Positions 1 through 7,806 of a DNA stretch of 64,000 nt are shown here, one piece after another; the stretch's first letter is position 1, and the number at the start of each line of letters is the position of its first letter. The notes under the pieces were generated by a model. That model was not told the DNA's origin and did not search any database. It saw only the letters and a program-made list of their open reading frames with translations. Source of the DNA: Clostridium sp. 'deep sea'. GTDB taxonomy: Bacteria > Bacillota > UBA994 > PWPR01. The translations under genes and the position numbers were made by a program. Location: positions 2,666,001 through 2,730,000 of the forward strand of contig NZ_CP063353.1 of assembly GCF_014931565.1 (NCBI RefSeq), read 5' to 3'.

Positions 1-4
1 GTTA

Positions 5-35
5 TAATTATAGCGTTTTTAGAAAGCTATAATTA
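5..35 (+). other. AT-rich hairpin upstream of the first gene
   Basis: TAATTATAGC (5-14) and GCTATAATTA (26-35) are perfect inverted repeats separated by 11 bases, just before the ribosome binding site of the first gene. There is no T-run. It could be the end of an upstream terminator region or a leader hairpin; the window begins too close to decide. Confidence 0.45.
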
Positions 36-52
36 ATATTGAGGGTGAGAAT

Positions 53-1363
53 ATGTGTTTAGAGAATACACTGTTAGAGCTGATAAAAAAACAGACAACC
101 CCTGCTATGGGATGTACGGAGCCAGTTGCAGTATCATTAGCAACTGCTTATGCTGTTAATGCAGTAGGCGGAACTGTTAAAAAAGTTAAGGTTAAGACTG
201 ACCCTAATATATATAAGAACGGCATGGGTGTTTATGTTCCAAATACCGGTAAAATTGGTTTAGATGTTGCTGCCGCGATTGGTGCTGTTGGGGGTAACTC
301 TCAGGTTGGCTTAGAGGTGCTAAAGGATATTAATCAAGAGCACATTAAGCTTATGAATAAATTAATTGACTCGGGTAATGTAGAGGTTAGTGTACTTGGT
401 GAACCAGGCTTATTGCATATAATTGCTGAGGTGGAAACCGATAAGGGAACTGGTTTAGCTGAGATTGTTAAAACTCACGAGAATCTAATAAGGTTAGAAG
501 CAAATGGTGAAGTTTTATTAAACAAAGACTATAATTTTTTAAGTGAAAGTAAAAAAGATGTTTGTGTATTAGATAAACACTGTATTGATGAAATAGTTGG
601 TGTTATTGAGAGTTATAATGAGCAGGATTTAGCCTTTTTATTAGAGGGTGCTTTAATGAACTATAAAGTTGCTCAAAAAGGTTTAGAGTGTGATTGTGGA
701 TTAAGTGTAGGCGCTAATATGAAAGAGCTAATAGATAGTGGCAAGTTAGGTAAAGACTTGGCAAACATTACTTCTTTGTATACAGCCGCCGCCTCTGATG
801 CTCGAATGAGGGGCTTATCTTTACCCGTTATGACTACAAACGGAAGTGGTAATCAAGGACTAACTGCCACTATTCCGGTATATGTTGCCGCAAAAGAGCT
901 TGGCATAGATGGCATAAAACTTTTAAGGGCATTGGCGATAAGCCAAGCGTTAACTATTAAAGTAAAATCATCAATAGGTTTATTGTCTGCTTTATGTTCC
1001 TGTACCATTGCAGCTCCAATTGGATCTGCATCAGGTATCATTTATTTATTAGGTGGCGGCGCATTTGAGATGCAACAGCTTATTAGTAGCTTAACAGCAG
1101 ATATTATTGGCGCTATTTGTGATGGTGCTAAACCAGGTTGTGCCTTAAAGGTTGCCAGCGGGGTCGCGACTGCTGTGAGACATGCCCTAATGATAATGAA
1201 TGGTTTATGTGTTCCTTGCTCTAATGGTATAGTTGGTAGAACTGCCGAAGAGTGTATTGAAAATATTGGTGCAATTAGTAACCCTGGTATGATTAATACA
1301 GACAAAACAATATTAGATATTATGGTTCATAAAGGATTAAAAGATAAAAATAACGAGTGTTAG
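53..1363 (+). CDS. UPF0597 / L-cysteine desulfidase family protein
   Basis: Full-length (436 aa) member of the UPF0597 family, which includes archaeal L-cysteine desulfidase and E. coli CyuA (YhaM), enzymes that break cysteine into pyruvate, sulfide and ammonia with an oxygen-sensitive Fe-S cluster. The family signature MGCTEP is near residues 19-24, and cysteine-rich stretches (CDCGLSVG near 212, CSCTIAAPIGSASGI near 316, GLCVPCSNG near 386) supply candidate cluster ligands. The ATG follows GAGGGTGAG. It appears monocistronic, with a terminator about 90 bp downstream. Family assignment is firm. Substrate is inferred from the family; related members act as serine dehydratase-like enzymes. In this anaerobe the role is probably cysteine catabolism. 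Confidence 0.85.
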   Translation: MCLENTLLELIKKQTTPAMGCTEPVAVSLATAYAVNAVGGTVKKVKVKTDPNIYKNGMGVYVPNTGKIGLDVAAAIGAVGGNSQVGLEVLKDINQEHIKLMNKLIDSGNVEVSVLGEPGLLHIIAEVETDKGTGLAEIVKTHENLIRLEANGEVLLNKDYNFLSESKKDVCVLDKHCIDEIVGVIESYNEQDLAFLLEGALMNYKVAQKGLECDCGLSVGANMKELIDSGKLGKDLANITSLYTAAASDARMRGLSLPVMTTNGSGNQGLTATIPVYVAAKELGIDGIKLLRALAISQALTIKVKSSIGLLSALCSCTIAAPIGSASGIIYLLGGGAFEMQQLISSLTADIIGAICDGAKPGCALKVASGVATAVRHALMIMNGLCVPCSNGIVGRTAEECIENIGAISNPGMINTDKTILDIMVHKGLKDKNNEC

Positions 1364-1455
1364 TTATAAAAATTAAGTAATTAAGAATATTGCTGTTATG
1401 TTTTAACATAGAGTTATTATAGAAATAACTAGTGAAAAATAACTCCTAAAATTTA

Positions 1456-1494
1456 GGTACTGAGGCATTTTTTTTGTGCAACAGTACCTTTTAT
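1456..1494 (+). terminator. Intrinsic terminator after the cysteine desulfidase gene
   Basis: GGTACTG (1456-1462) pairs with CAGTACC (1482-1488), followed by TTTTATTTT. The loop is large and contains its own T-run. Confidence 0.65.
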
Positions 1495-1630
1495 TTTGAG
1501 CAATACTTTATACAATAGCTATATGACGTATGATATAATATTTTAGTAGGCTAATAAGTAATAATTATCAGTATTAATTGCAAAGATAATATACTTACTA
1601 TTTAAAAAGAGCTTGCTTGAGGATGAAAAA

Positions 1631-2347
1631 ATGAAAATACTAATTTTTAGTACGTTATCAGGATTGTCAACTGTAATAGGTGGTTTATTGGCCATTTGTT
1701 TTAAATCAAAACAAAGCAAAAACTATATTGCATTGATGTTAGGTTTGGCATCTGGGGTTATGGCATCGGTAGTTTTACTAGATTTATTACCAGAAGCAAT
1801 AGCATATACTAATACTATTGGAGTTATTGCAGGGTTTGCTATAGGTATTTTAATTATGGTAACGCTTGAGTACCTCGTGCCTCATTTGCACAAGAGTCCA
1901 AAAGTTTGTGATTCTAACGAGTATTTAAAAATGGGTTTGTTTGTGGCATTGGGTATAGCCCTTCATAACCTACCAGAGGGTTTAGCAATTGGGGCTGGTT
2001 ATCAGGCAGCACCAGAGCTAGGAGCAGTAATTGCACTTGCCATTGCCTTACACAATATTCCAGAGGGTTTGGGTTTATCTGTGCCACTATGTGTTGGTGG
2101 AATGAAACCCTTAAAGGTGTTATTTATATGTTTACTTGCAGGTATATTTACGCCTATAGGTACAATAATAGGTATGCTATTATTTACAATTAGCGAGTCC
2201 TTTATAGGTATATCATTAGCTACAGCGGCTGGAGCAATGACATATATAGTTGTTGATGAGCTTATTCCACAGGCCTGGCAACAAACTAAGTTATATACTG
2301 CTTTAGGTTTGGTTATTGGTATTTTGGTGGCATATTTAGCCCATTAA
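1631..2347 (+). CDS. ZIP family divalent metal transporter (ZupT-like)
   Basis: A 238-residue polytopic membrane protein of the ZIP family, importing zinc, iron or other divalent cations into the cytoplasm. The two diagnostic transmembrane motifs HNLPEGLAIG (near residue 116) and HNIPEGLGLS (near 142) carry the metal-binding His, Asn and Glu residues. About eight hydrophobic segments are visible. I place the start at the ATG at 1631 because GAGGATG lies directly upstream of it; a TTG 18 bases earlier is in frame but overlaps that site. The gene sits 27 bp ahead of rtcB on the same strand and the two may be co-transcribed. Metal specificity cannot be read from sequence. Length is typical of bacterial ZupT-type proteins. 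Confidence 0.88.
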   Translation: MKILIFSTLSGLSTVIGGLLAICFKSKQSKNYIALMLGLASGVMASVVLLDLLPEAIAYTNTIGVIAGFAIGILIMVTLEYLVPHLHKSPKVCDSNEYLKMGLFVALGIALHNLPEGLAIGAGYQAAPELGAVIALAIALHNIPEGLGLSVPLCVGGMKPLKVLFICLLAGIFTPIGTIIGMLLFTISESFIGISLATAAGAMTYIVVDELIPQAWQQTKLYTALGLVIGILVAYLAH

Positions 2348-2373
2348 TAGATTTTAACGGTATTTAAGAGAGA

Positions 2374-3507
2374 ATGAATTTAATGAAAATAATAAAAACA
2401 TCGCACGATGAAGCAATCGTTTTTACAACAAAAATTGATGCCAAAGCACAGCAGCAAATTAGTACTTTTGTTAGTCAAAAAGCCTTTAAAGGCAGTCATG
2501 TTCGCATTATGCCCGATGTTCATGCTGGTGCTGGTTGTGTTATAGGTTTTACGGCCAAATTAATAGATAAAGTTGTACCTAATATAGTAGGGGTAGATAT
2601 TGGCTGTGGTATGCAGGTAACTAATTTGGGTAAAATAGAAATTAACTTCAAAGAGCTTGATAGTTATATTAGAAAAAGCATTCCACATGGTTTTGCTGTA
2701 AATAAGAAACCAACCATAGAATGGCCAAAAGGCCTACAGCAGAGAGTTAAAGAGGTCTCAGAACGAATAGGATCTAGTTATGAGCGCGATTTAAAATCTG
2801 CAGGGACTTTGGGTGGCGGAAACCACTTTATTGAAATTGCTAAAGGTAAAGATAAAAATAAATATCTTGTTATTCATAGTGGAAGCCGTAATTTTGGTTT
2901 AAAAGTAGCTGAGTATCACCAAAAAAAAGCAAAACATATATGTGAAGGATTAACTAAAAACAATATTTTACCAAAAGAGTTGGCTTATTTAACAGGTGAA
3001 GACATGAGTAATTATTTGCATGATATGCAAGTAGCAATTGAGTTTGCTGACTTTAGCCGTAAGATAATGAGTAAAAAAATAGTTGGTTTTTTGCAACTTA
3101 ACTATTCTGATTTAGATAAATTTACAACAATTCATAATTATATAAACCTCAAAGATAAAATTATTAGAAAAGGAGCAATATCGGCTCATAACAATGAAAA
3201 AGTTATTATTCCTTTAAATATGAGAGATGGTTCTTTAATAGCAATAGGCAAGGGTAATGAAAACTGGAATTATTCTGCCCCTCATGGAGCTGGACGGGTT
3301 TTATCTAGAAAAGCCGCCAAAGAAAAGCTCAGTTTAGATAAATTTAAACATGAAATGAGAAATGTTTTTACAACCTCTATTAGTAAAAAAACACTGGATG
3401 AGAGCCCTATGGCATATAAAGGAATTAATCAAATAACAGACTTTATAACAGAAACAATTCAAATAGTTGATCAAATAAAGCCAATATATAACTTTAAAGC
3501 TAATTAA
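2374..3507 (+). CDS. rtcB: RtcB family RNA ligase
   Basis: A 377-residue RtcB homologue. RtcB joins RNA 2',3'-cyclic phosphate or 3'-phosphate ends to 5'-OH ends with GTP and Mn2+, acting in tRNA or rRNA repair in bacteria. Visible motifs are DVHAGAGCVIG near residue 48, VGVDIGCGM near 70 (metal-binding Cys), GGGNHFIE near 148, HSGSRNFG near 169, and SAPHGAGRVLSR near 306 holding the histidine that is guanylylated. An in-frame ATG at 2383 is an alternative start. It is slightly shorter than the E. coli enzyme, like other short bacterial RtcB proteins. No rtcA or rtcR gene is nearby, so the repair context is unknown. Confidence 0.9.
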   Translation: MNLMKIIKTSHDEAIVFTTKIDAKAQQQISTFVSQKAFKGSHVRIMPDVHAGAGCVIGFTAKLIDKVVPNIVGVDIGCGMQVTNLGKIEINFKELDSYIRKSIPHGFAVNKKPTIEWPKGLQQRVKEVSERIGSSYERDLKSAGTLGGGNHFIEIAKGKDKNKYLVIHSGSRNFGLKVAEYHQKKAKHICEGLTKNNILPKELAYLTGEDMSNYLHDMQVAIEFADFSRKIMSKKIVGFLQLNYSDLDKFTTIHNYINLKDKIIRKGAISAHNNEKVIIPLNMRDGSLIAIGKGNENWNYSAPHGAGRVLSRKAAKEKLSLDKFKHEMRNVFTTSISKKTLDESPMAYKGINQITDFITETIQIVDQIKPIYNFKAN

Positions 3508-3630
3508 CAATGGATGTGTTTTTAAATAGGTGCTGTAGCTCAATTTTTGAGTTACAACTCCTTTTTACTTTAAAGACTATAAATGTATCTAAAATATGAT
3601 ATAGTTAAATTTAGTAAAGGTGGGGTTGCG

Positions 3631-4170
3631 GTGTTTAAATTAAATAACAAGTTAAAGATTAAGCTTTTTTATACTGTAATAATAATATTGATGATTATCA
3701 TTGGCTCTAGTAATAATAAATATGTTGATATGTTACAAAAAAGCTATCAACAAAGCTATTATAGATTTGGATCTATAAAAATAATAACACAAAAATTTGA
3801 TTTAAATAATGCTACCCAAAAAAACATTGAAACAACCTTATTAATTATAGAAAATCAATTGCAAATAGTAGACCATAGCTTTAACAAGTTAGCTGCTATT
3901 GTTAATAGAGATAGTAGTGGTTTAAAGAAGCACTTAGATTACATATGCAATAATTTAAAGCAAGCTTTATTAACTAAAGATACTAAAAAATTTAACTTTG
4001 TAAAAGAGTACATAAATCATACCAATTCTAATTTTTACATTTATGAAGTATTTTTTGATGAAAGCCTAGATGGTAGAGTTGAGCGTTTACCATTAATAAA
4101 TAAAATACAATTTAATAAAGTATATAATCGTCTTTTAAAGAGTTTAGGCAGAATAAAAAAAGATTATTAG
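3631..4170 (+). CDS. Small membrane-anchored protein of unknown function
   Basis: I do not recognise a family. From the GTG at 3631 (preceded by AAAGGTGGGG) the product is 179 aa: a short lysine-rich N-terminus, one hydrophobic segment near residues 11-26 and a long helical, charged extracytoplasmic part. A longer in-frame start at 3583 exists but has no good ribosome site. The stop is 12 bp before the next gene, which encodes a protein of the same size and topology, so the two form a small operon. A third protein of this layout lies at 21843-22307 on the other strand. Base composition is AT-rich, like the neighbours. Confidence 0.6.
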   Translation: MFKLNNKLKIKLFYTVIIILMIIIGSSNNKYVDMLQKSYQQSYYRFGSIKIITQKFDLNNATQKNIETTLLIIENQLQIVDHSFNKLAAIVNRDSSGLKKHLDYICNNLKQALLTKDTKKFNFVKEYINHTNSNFYIYEVFFDESLDGRVERLPLINKIQFNKVYNRLLKSLGRIKKDY

Positions 4171-4182
4171 TGGGTGCTAATT

Positions 4183-4698
4183 ATGAGTTATAAATTAAAA
4201 AAACTAGTTTGTATAATTGTAATTATTATTTTAATTCAAGTTATTTTTAGTTTACATTTTAAACAAGTCAGATTACAAAAACTGTATTTACACAATACCA
4301 TAGCAGAAATTAATAATATCAGTATATTATTAAAAAATAAGGCTATAGCTAGTCAGGATATTAATTCATTTATCAATAAATCTTATGTGATTAAATTACT
4401 GTATGATATTAAGAGTAATTCAATGGAGGTATTTTGTATTAAAAATAAACTCTTCTCCAGTTACTATTTTACAATTATTAATAGACTTGTTGAAGAAATT
4501 AAGGAATATATAGATAACCCAACTGAAGAACATCTACAGTGGATAGTATTTAGTCTTAAACAGCTAAGAAAAGCATATGAAAATACATTAAGTTATGTTA
4601 AAAATTCAGTTGTTTTAGTACCCTTTTATGGTATAAATAAATTAAGTGAAAGGTTTGTAAAAGAAGTTCATCTTAATTTAAATAGTATCTTGGAATAA
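4183..4698 (+). CDS. Small membrane-anchored protein of unknown function (partner of preceding gene)
   Basis: A 171-residue protein starting at the ATG at 4183 behind TGGGTG, 12 bp after the previous stop. One N-terminal transmembrane segment (about residues 8-26) is followed by a helical domain rich in Lys, Glu, Asn and Ile. No conserved enzymatic motif or cysteine pair is visible. Size, topology and adjacency to the preceding gene suggest a duplicated pair that diverged, possibly forming a complex at the membrane surface. That is inference: I see no strong residue-by-residue identity by eye. No function should be assigned. Confidence 0.6.
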   Translation: MSYKLKKLVCIIVIIILIQVIFSLHFKQVRLQKLYLHNTIAEINNISILLKNKAIASQDINSFINKSYVIKLLYDIKSNSMEVFCIKNKLFSSYYFTIINRLVEEIKEYIDNPTEEHLQWIVFSLKQLRKAYENTLSYVKNSVVLVPFYGINKLSERFVKEVHLNLNSILE

Positions 4699-4812
4699 TA
4701 AAAATTATTTATATTTAATATAAGAATATATTATAATGCGTATGGATTTTTAACTAAATATGTGTATAATATAAGTGTAATCTAAAGCTTTTACAGAAGG
4801 GTTTGATTTTAA

Positions 4813-5076
4813 GTGAAGCAAGTAACAATGTTTATGTTAAAGAACTGTCCCCATTGTCAACGAGCAATAAAAATAATGGATCAGCTGATGTTAAAAGAAG
4901 AGTTTAAAAATATTGAAATTAAAATGATAGATGAGCAAAAACATTCGGATATAGCAGATAGATATGATTATTATTACGTACCCACTTATTATATTGATGA
5001 TAAAAAAGTACATGAAGGAGTACCTACTAAAGAAAAATTACAGCTTGTATTAGAACAAGCAATTGCAAGTGAATAG
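4813..5076 (+). CDS. Glutaredoxin/thioredoxin-like protein with CPHC motif
   Basis: An 87-residue single-domain thioredoxin-fold protein with the redox motif C12-P-H-C15 and the cis-proline segment YVPTYY near residue 57. CPHC-type small thioredoxin/glutaredoxin proteins in anaerobes act as dithiol oxidoreductases, usually reduced by a thioredoxin reductase rather than glutathione. The start is the GTG at 4813, with AGAAGGG upstream. It stands alone between two hypothetical genes and an S9 peptidase and is followed by a terminator. Partner proteins cannot be inferred from position. Confidence 0.82.
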   Translation: MKQVTMFMLKNCPHCQRAIKIMDQLMLKEEFKNIEIKMIDEQKHSDIADRYDYYYVPTYYIDDKKVHEGVPTKEKLQLVLEQAIASE

Positions 5077-5078
5077 TT

Positions 5079-5137
5079 GTTTAAAAGAGATTATTCTGAC
5101 TTGAATAGTCTTTTTTTGCAGTGATGTCTCTTAAACA
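5079..5137 (+). terminator. Nested hairpins after the glutaredoxin-like gene
   Basis: The inner hairpin AGATTATTC (5088-5096) / GAATAGTCT (5103-5111) is followed by a seven-T run, so it is a good intrinsic terminator. An outer pair, GTTTAAAAGAGA (5079-5090) with TCTCTTAAAC (5128-5137), overlaps the inner left arm and would compete with it. Confidence 0.65.
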
Positions 5138-5207
5138 GTATTAAAAAGGCGATTTTACATAGTTAATTTATAAATGATTATATATATTTATTATTAGGGG
5201 AGAAAAA

Positions 5208-7136
5208 ATGAAAAAATTATCAGTAAGAGATCATGAACTATATAAAAGTGTGTCTAATGCAAAATTCTTTAATAATGGTGCAAGTTTATTGTATAAAGTA
5301 ACAAGAATGAGTTTAAAAGAGAATAAAAACATTGCTGATTTGTATGTGTATGATTTTAAAAAAGGACTCAGTAGCAAGCTAACTACTGATCAAAAAACAA
5401 CAAACTATCTTAAGTACGATGAGCAAACAATTTTAGTACAACGAAAAGATAGTGATAAAACTTATGTAAATAAAATTGATATTGCTACAGGTGAGGAAAG
5501 TGAATTTTTTGTTATTGATTATAAGGTAGAAAAGCTTTTAAAAATAACAGAAAAAGTCTTTATTTTTTCAACAAAATATAACACTTTATATGATAGAACT
5601 GAGTTTAAGGTTGAAAATTATGATGATGGCACTCCTAAGAGTGCGCTACTAGCTGATTATTATTTTTTTGATGATGTTAAGTTTAGAAATAATGGAGAAG
5701 GCATTATAAATGGTATAAGAACAAGGCTTTACCTGTACGATGTAAACAGTGCTACTTCAACTCTTATTAGTAATGCTAATATGAATGTAGGTACTTTTGA
5801 TTTCAATAACGAGCAGATTGTGTTCTCGAAAGTAGATACCAATAATCCTATGGCTTCAACAATGAGTTTATACAAATACAATATAAACACTAAACAAACT
5901 GAAAGTATCTTAAATAGTGGCACATATAACATAAGTAGCCTGCACTGTTTACCTAGTGGAGTTATTTTTACTGGGTACGACCTAAGGCATACACACGCAC
6001 GTGAAAATGCTCAGCTGTATAGATTAAAAGATGGTACAGTAAAAAATATTTATCACAATACTATGGATATTAATAAGAGTGGTGGTTCAGATACCAAGCT
6101 TGCTACTGGTACAAAGTATTTAAAAGCAGATAATAAGCTATATTTAACTTTATGTGATAATTCTATTGAGTGTTTAGCAAGTATAGATATAGATGGTAAT
6201 ATTGAATATCTTACAACCGGTTTTGATTGTATTACTGGCTTTGATATTTATAACAATAAAATAATATTAGAGCAAATAACAGATATTTGTTTGTCAGAAA
6301 TATATTTATATAATACAAAGGCAATACAGTTAACTAATCATAACAATTACTTAGCAGAAAAAGCAATTTCACCAATAGAGGTCATTAAGTTTAATAGTAA
6401 TGGTCATGAAATAAAAGGCTACGTAATTAAGCCAACTAACTTTAACAAGAATAAAAAATACCCAGGGGTTTTGTTCATGCATGGAGGCCCCAGGGGTTTA
6501 TATGGCAAAGTTTATCAGCACAGAATGCAGGTTTTAGCTAATGAAGGTTATTTTTGCTTCTTTACAAATCCCCATGGTAGCGCCAGCAGAGGCAATGAGT
6601 TTTCTAGTATATTTGGTAAACATGGAGAAATTGACTATGAAGATTTAATGGTGTTTACAGATAAAGTTTTAGAGCAGTATTCGCAGCTAGATGCCGATAA
6701 GCTTGGGGTAACAGGGCACTCATATGGTGGTATTATGACCAATCACATTATTACTAAAACCAATAGATTTAAAGCTGCAGTATCTAGTGCATCATTATCT
6801 AATTTTACTACTAAAGCTTTTGGCACAGATAATGGGCTAGGTTGTTCTATGCAGGTATATGGTGATCCTATTGAAAACCCTGAGTGGACTTGGAATCACT
6901 CACCTCTTAAACACAGTAAAAATGTGACAACACCAACCTTATTTTTGCATAGTGATGAGGATTATAGGTGTTTATACATTGAGGCTGTTCAACTGTACAC
7001 AGCCTTAAAAAGATACGGTGTTGATACAGCTATGTATTTGTTTAAAGGAGAAGCCCATAGTTTAAAAAAACCCCGTAATAAAGTTAAGTGGTTAGAGGTA
7101 TTGCTTAGTTGGTTTAATAAGTATCTAAAAGATTAA
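5208..7136 (+). CDS. S9 family peptidase (prolyl oligopeptidase / acylaminoacyl-peptidase type)
   Basis: A 642-residue cytoplasmic serine peptidase with an N-terminal beta-propeller-like region (about 1-380) and a C-terminal alpha/beta-hydrolase domain. The catalytic triad is readable: Ser505 in GHSYGG, Asp in HSDEDYRC (residue 583 or 585) and His617 in GEAHSL. HGGPRG near residue 425 forms the oxyanion region. No signal peptide is present, so it probably degrades cytosolic oligopeptides, fitting a peptide-fermenting lifestyle. The ATG follows AGGGGAGA. It is flanked by a terminator upstream and a hairpin downstream, so it is probably monocistronic. Whether it is a prolyl or acylaminoacyl peptidase cannot be told. 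Confidence 0.88.
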   Translation: MKKLSVRDHELYKSVSNAKFFNNGASLLYKVTRMSLKENKNIADLYVYDFKKGLSSKLTTDQKTTNYLKYDEQTILVQRKDSDKTYVNKIDIATGEESEFFVIDYKVEKLLKITEKVFIFSTKYNTLYDRTEFKVENYDDGTPKSALLADYYFFDDVKFRNNGEGIINGIRTRLYLYDVNSATSTLISNANMNVGTFDFNNEQIVFSKVDTNNPMASTMSLYKYNINTKQTESILNSGTYNISSLHCLPSGVIFTGYDLRHTHARENAQLYRLKDGTVKNIYHNTMDINKSGGSDTKLATGTKYLKADNKLYLTLCDNSIECLASIDIDGNIEYLTTGFDCITGFDIYNNKIILEQITDICLSEIYLYNTKAIQLTNHNNYLAEKAISPIEVIKFNSNGHEIKGYVIKPTNFNKNKKYPGVLFMHGGPRGLYGKVYQHRMQVLANEGYFCFFTNPHGSASRGNEFSSIFGKHGEIDYEDLMVFTDKVLEQYSQLDADKLGVTGHSYGGIMTNHIITKTNRFKAAVSSASLSNFTTKAFGTDNGLGCSMQVYGDPIENPEWTWNHSPLKHSKNVTTPTLFLHSDEDYRCLYIEAVQLYTALKRYGVDTAMYLFKGEAHSLKKPRNKVKWLEVLLSWFNKYLKD

Positions 7137-7145
7137 AAATGAAGA

Positions 7146-7182
7146 GGCTATGGCACAAGCAAATTAAGTTAGTGCCATAGCC
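7146..7182 (+). terminator. Hairpin downstream of the S9 peptidase
   Basis: GGCTATGGCAC (7146-7156) and GTGCCATAGCC (7172-7182) form a perfect 11-bp stem just past the stop codon. The following bases (CTAAATTATT) are only partly T-rich, so termination efficiency is uncertain. Confidence 0.5.
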
Positions 7183-7260
7183 CTAAATTATTAGATAAAA
7201 GTTGCTATTTGTACCATAACAAATTATTATAAATTGTTCATTTTTAATGCCCTTTAAATA

Positions 7261-7290
7261 TTGACATTGGCTATACAAAACAATTATAAT
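7261..7290 (+). promoter_or_regulatory. Sigma-A-type promoter of the isc operon
   Basis: TTGACA (7261-7266) and TATAAT (7285-7290) are both consensus hexamers with an 18-bp spacer, 92 bp before the iscR start codon. This leaves a leader of about 85 nt that contains the palindrome at 7349-7367. Confidence 0.75.
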
Positions 7291-7348
7291 ACTACTAAAG
7301 CATAGTTAATTAGTCGGGATTATTTTTTTTGAATCTAATTCATACTAA

Positions 7349-7367
7349 ACCGATATGAATTAACGGT
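7349..7367 (+). promoter_or_regulatory. Candidate IscR/Rrf2 operator in the isc leader
   Basis: ACCGATA and TAACGGT form an interrupted inverted repeat (ACCG at 7349-7352, CGGT at 7364-7367) between the promoter and the iscR start. Rrf2 regulators bind such dyads and often repress their own operon. The site lies about 50 bp downstream of the expected transcription start, so it would act as a roadblock. The inference is by position only. Confidence 0.35.
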
Positions 7368-7381
7368 ATTGGAGTGATTCA

Positions 7382-7792
7382 ATGAAGTTATCTACAAGAG
7401 GACAATATGCTACAAGGGCGATGCTACAATTGGCTCTAAACAGTGGAGGTTTACCTCTACCAATTAGGGAGATAGCAGTTTTAGAAGGTATATCAGAACA
7501 ATATTTAGAACAGATTTTTAGGGATTTGAAAAAAGCAGGTTTAGTAGAAAGCGTAAGGGGTGCCCATGGAGGTTACTTATTGCGGTATTCTAATGAAAAG
7601 ATATCTGTAGGAGATATTATAAGAGCTGTAGAAGGACCAATTGCCCCAGTTAGTTGTTTATCATCTAATGAGGCATGTGGAAGATCTGGTCAGTGCGTAA
7701 CCCGTAAGGTTTGGTCTAAACTTCATGATAGTATGTTAAATGTTCTTAACGAAACTACATTAGCAAACATGGTAGAAATGGCCAATGAATAG
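7382..7792 (+). CDS. iscR: Rrf2 family regulator, IscR-like
   Basis: A 136-residue winged-helix regulator of the Rrf2 family. The N-terminal DNA-binding domain (STRGQYATRAMLQLA to about residue 65) is followed by C92, C99 and C105, the spacing expected of the [2Fe-2S] ligands of IscR (E. coli uses C92, C98, C104). It therefore probably senses Fe-S cluster status and represses the operon. It is the first gene of iscR-iscS-iscU-DsrE, with 14 bp to iscS, and is preceded by a consensus promoter and a dyad. The cysteine regulator CymR is also Rrf2 but lacks these cysteines, which favours IscR. Confidence 0.85.
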   Translation: MKLSTRGQYATRAMLQLALNSGGLPLPIREIAVLEGISEQYLEQIFRDLKKAGLVESVRGAHGGYLLRYSNEKISVGDIIRAVEGPIAPVSCLSSNEACGRSGQCVTRKVWSKLHDSMLNVLNETTLANMVEMANE

Positions 7793-7806
7793 GAGTGTAA
7801 GTAAAA

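Noticed and set aside
853-1305. Reverse-strand open frames of 62 and 87 codons within the cysteine desulfidase gene
   Set aside because: They lie entirely inside a well-supported gene, with no ribosome site or family match.
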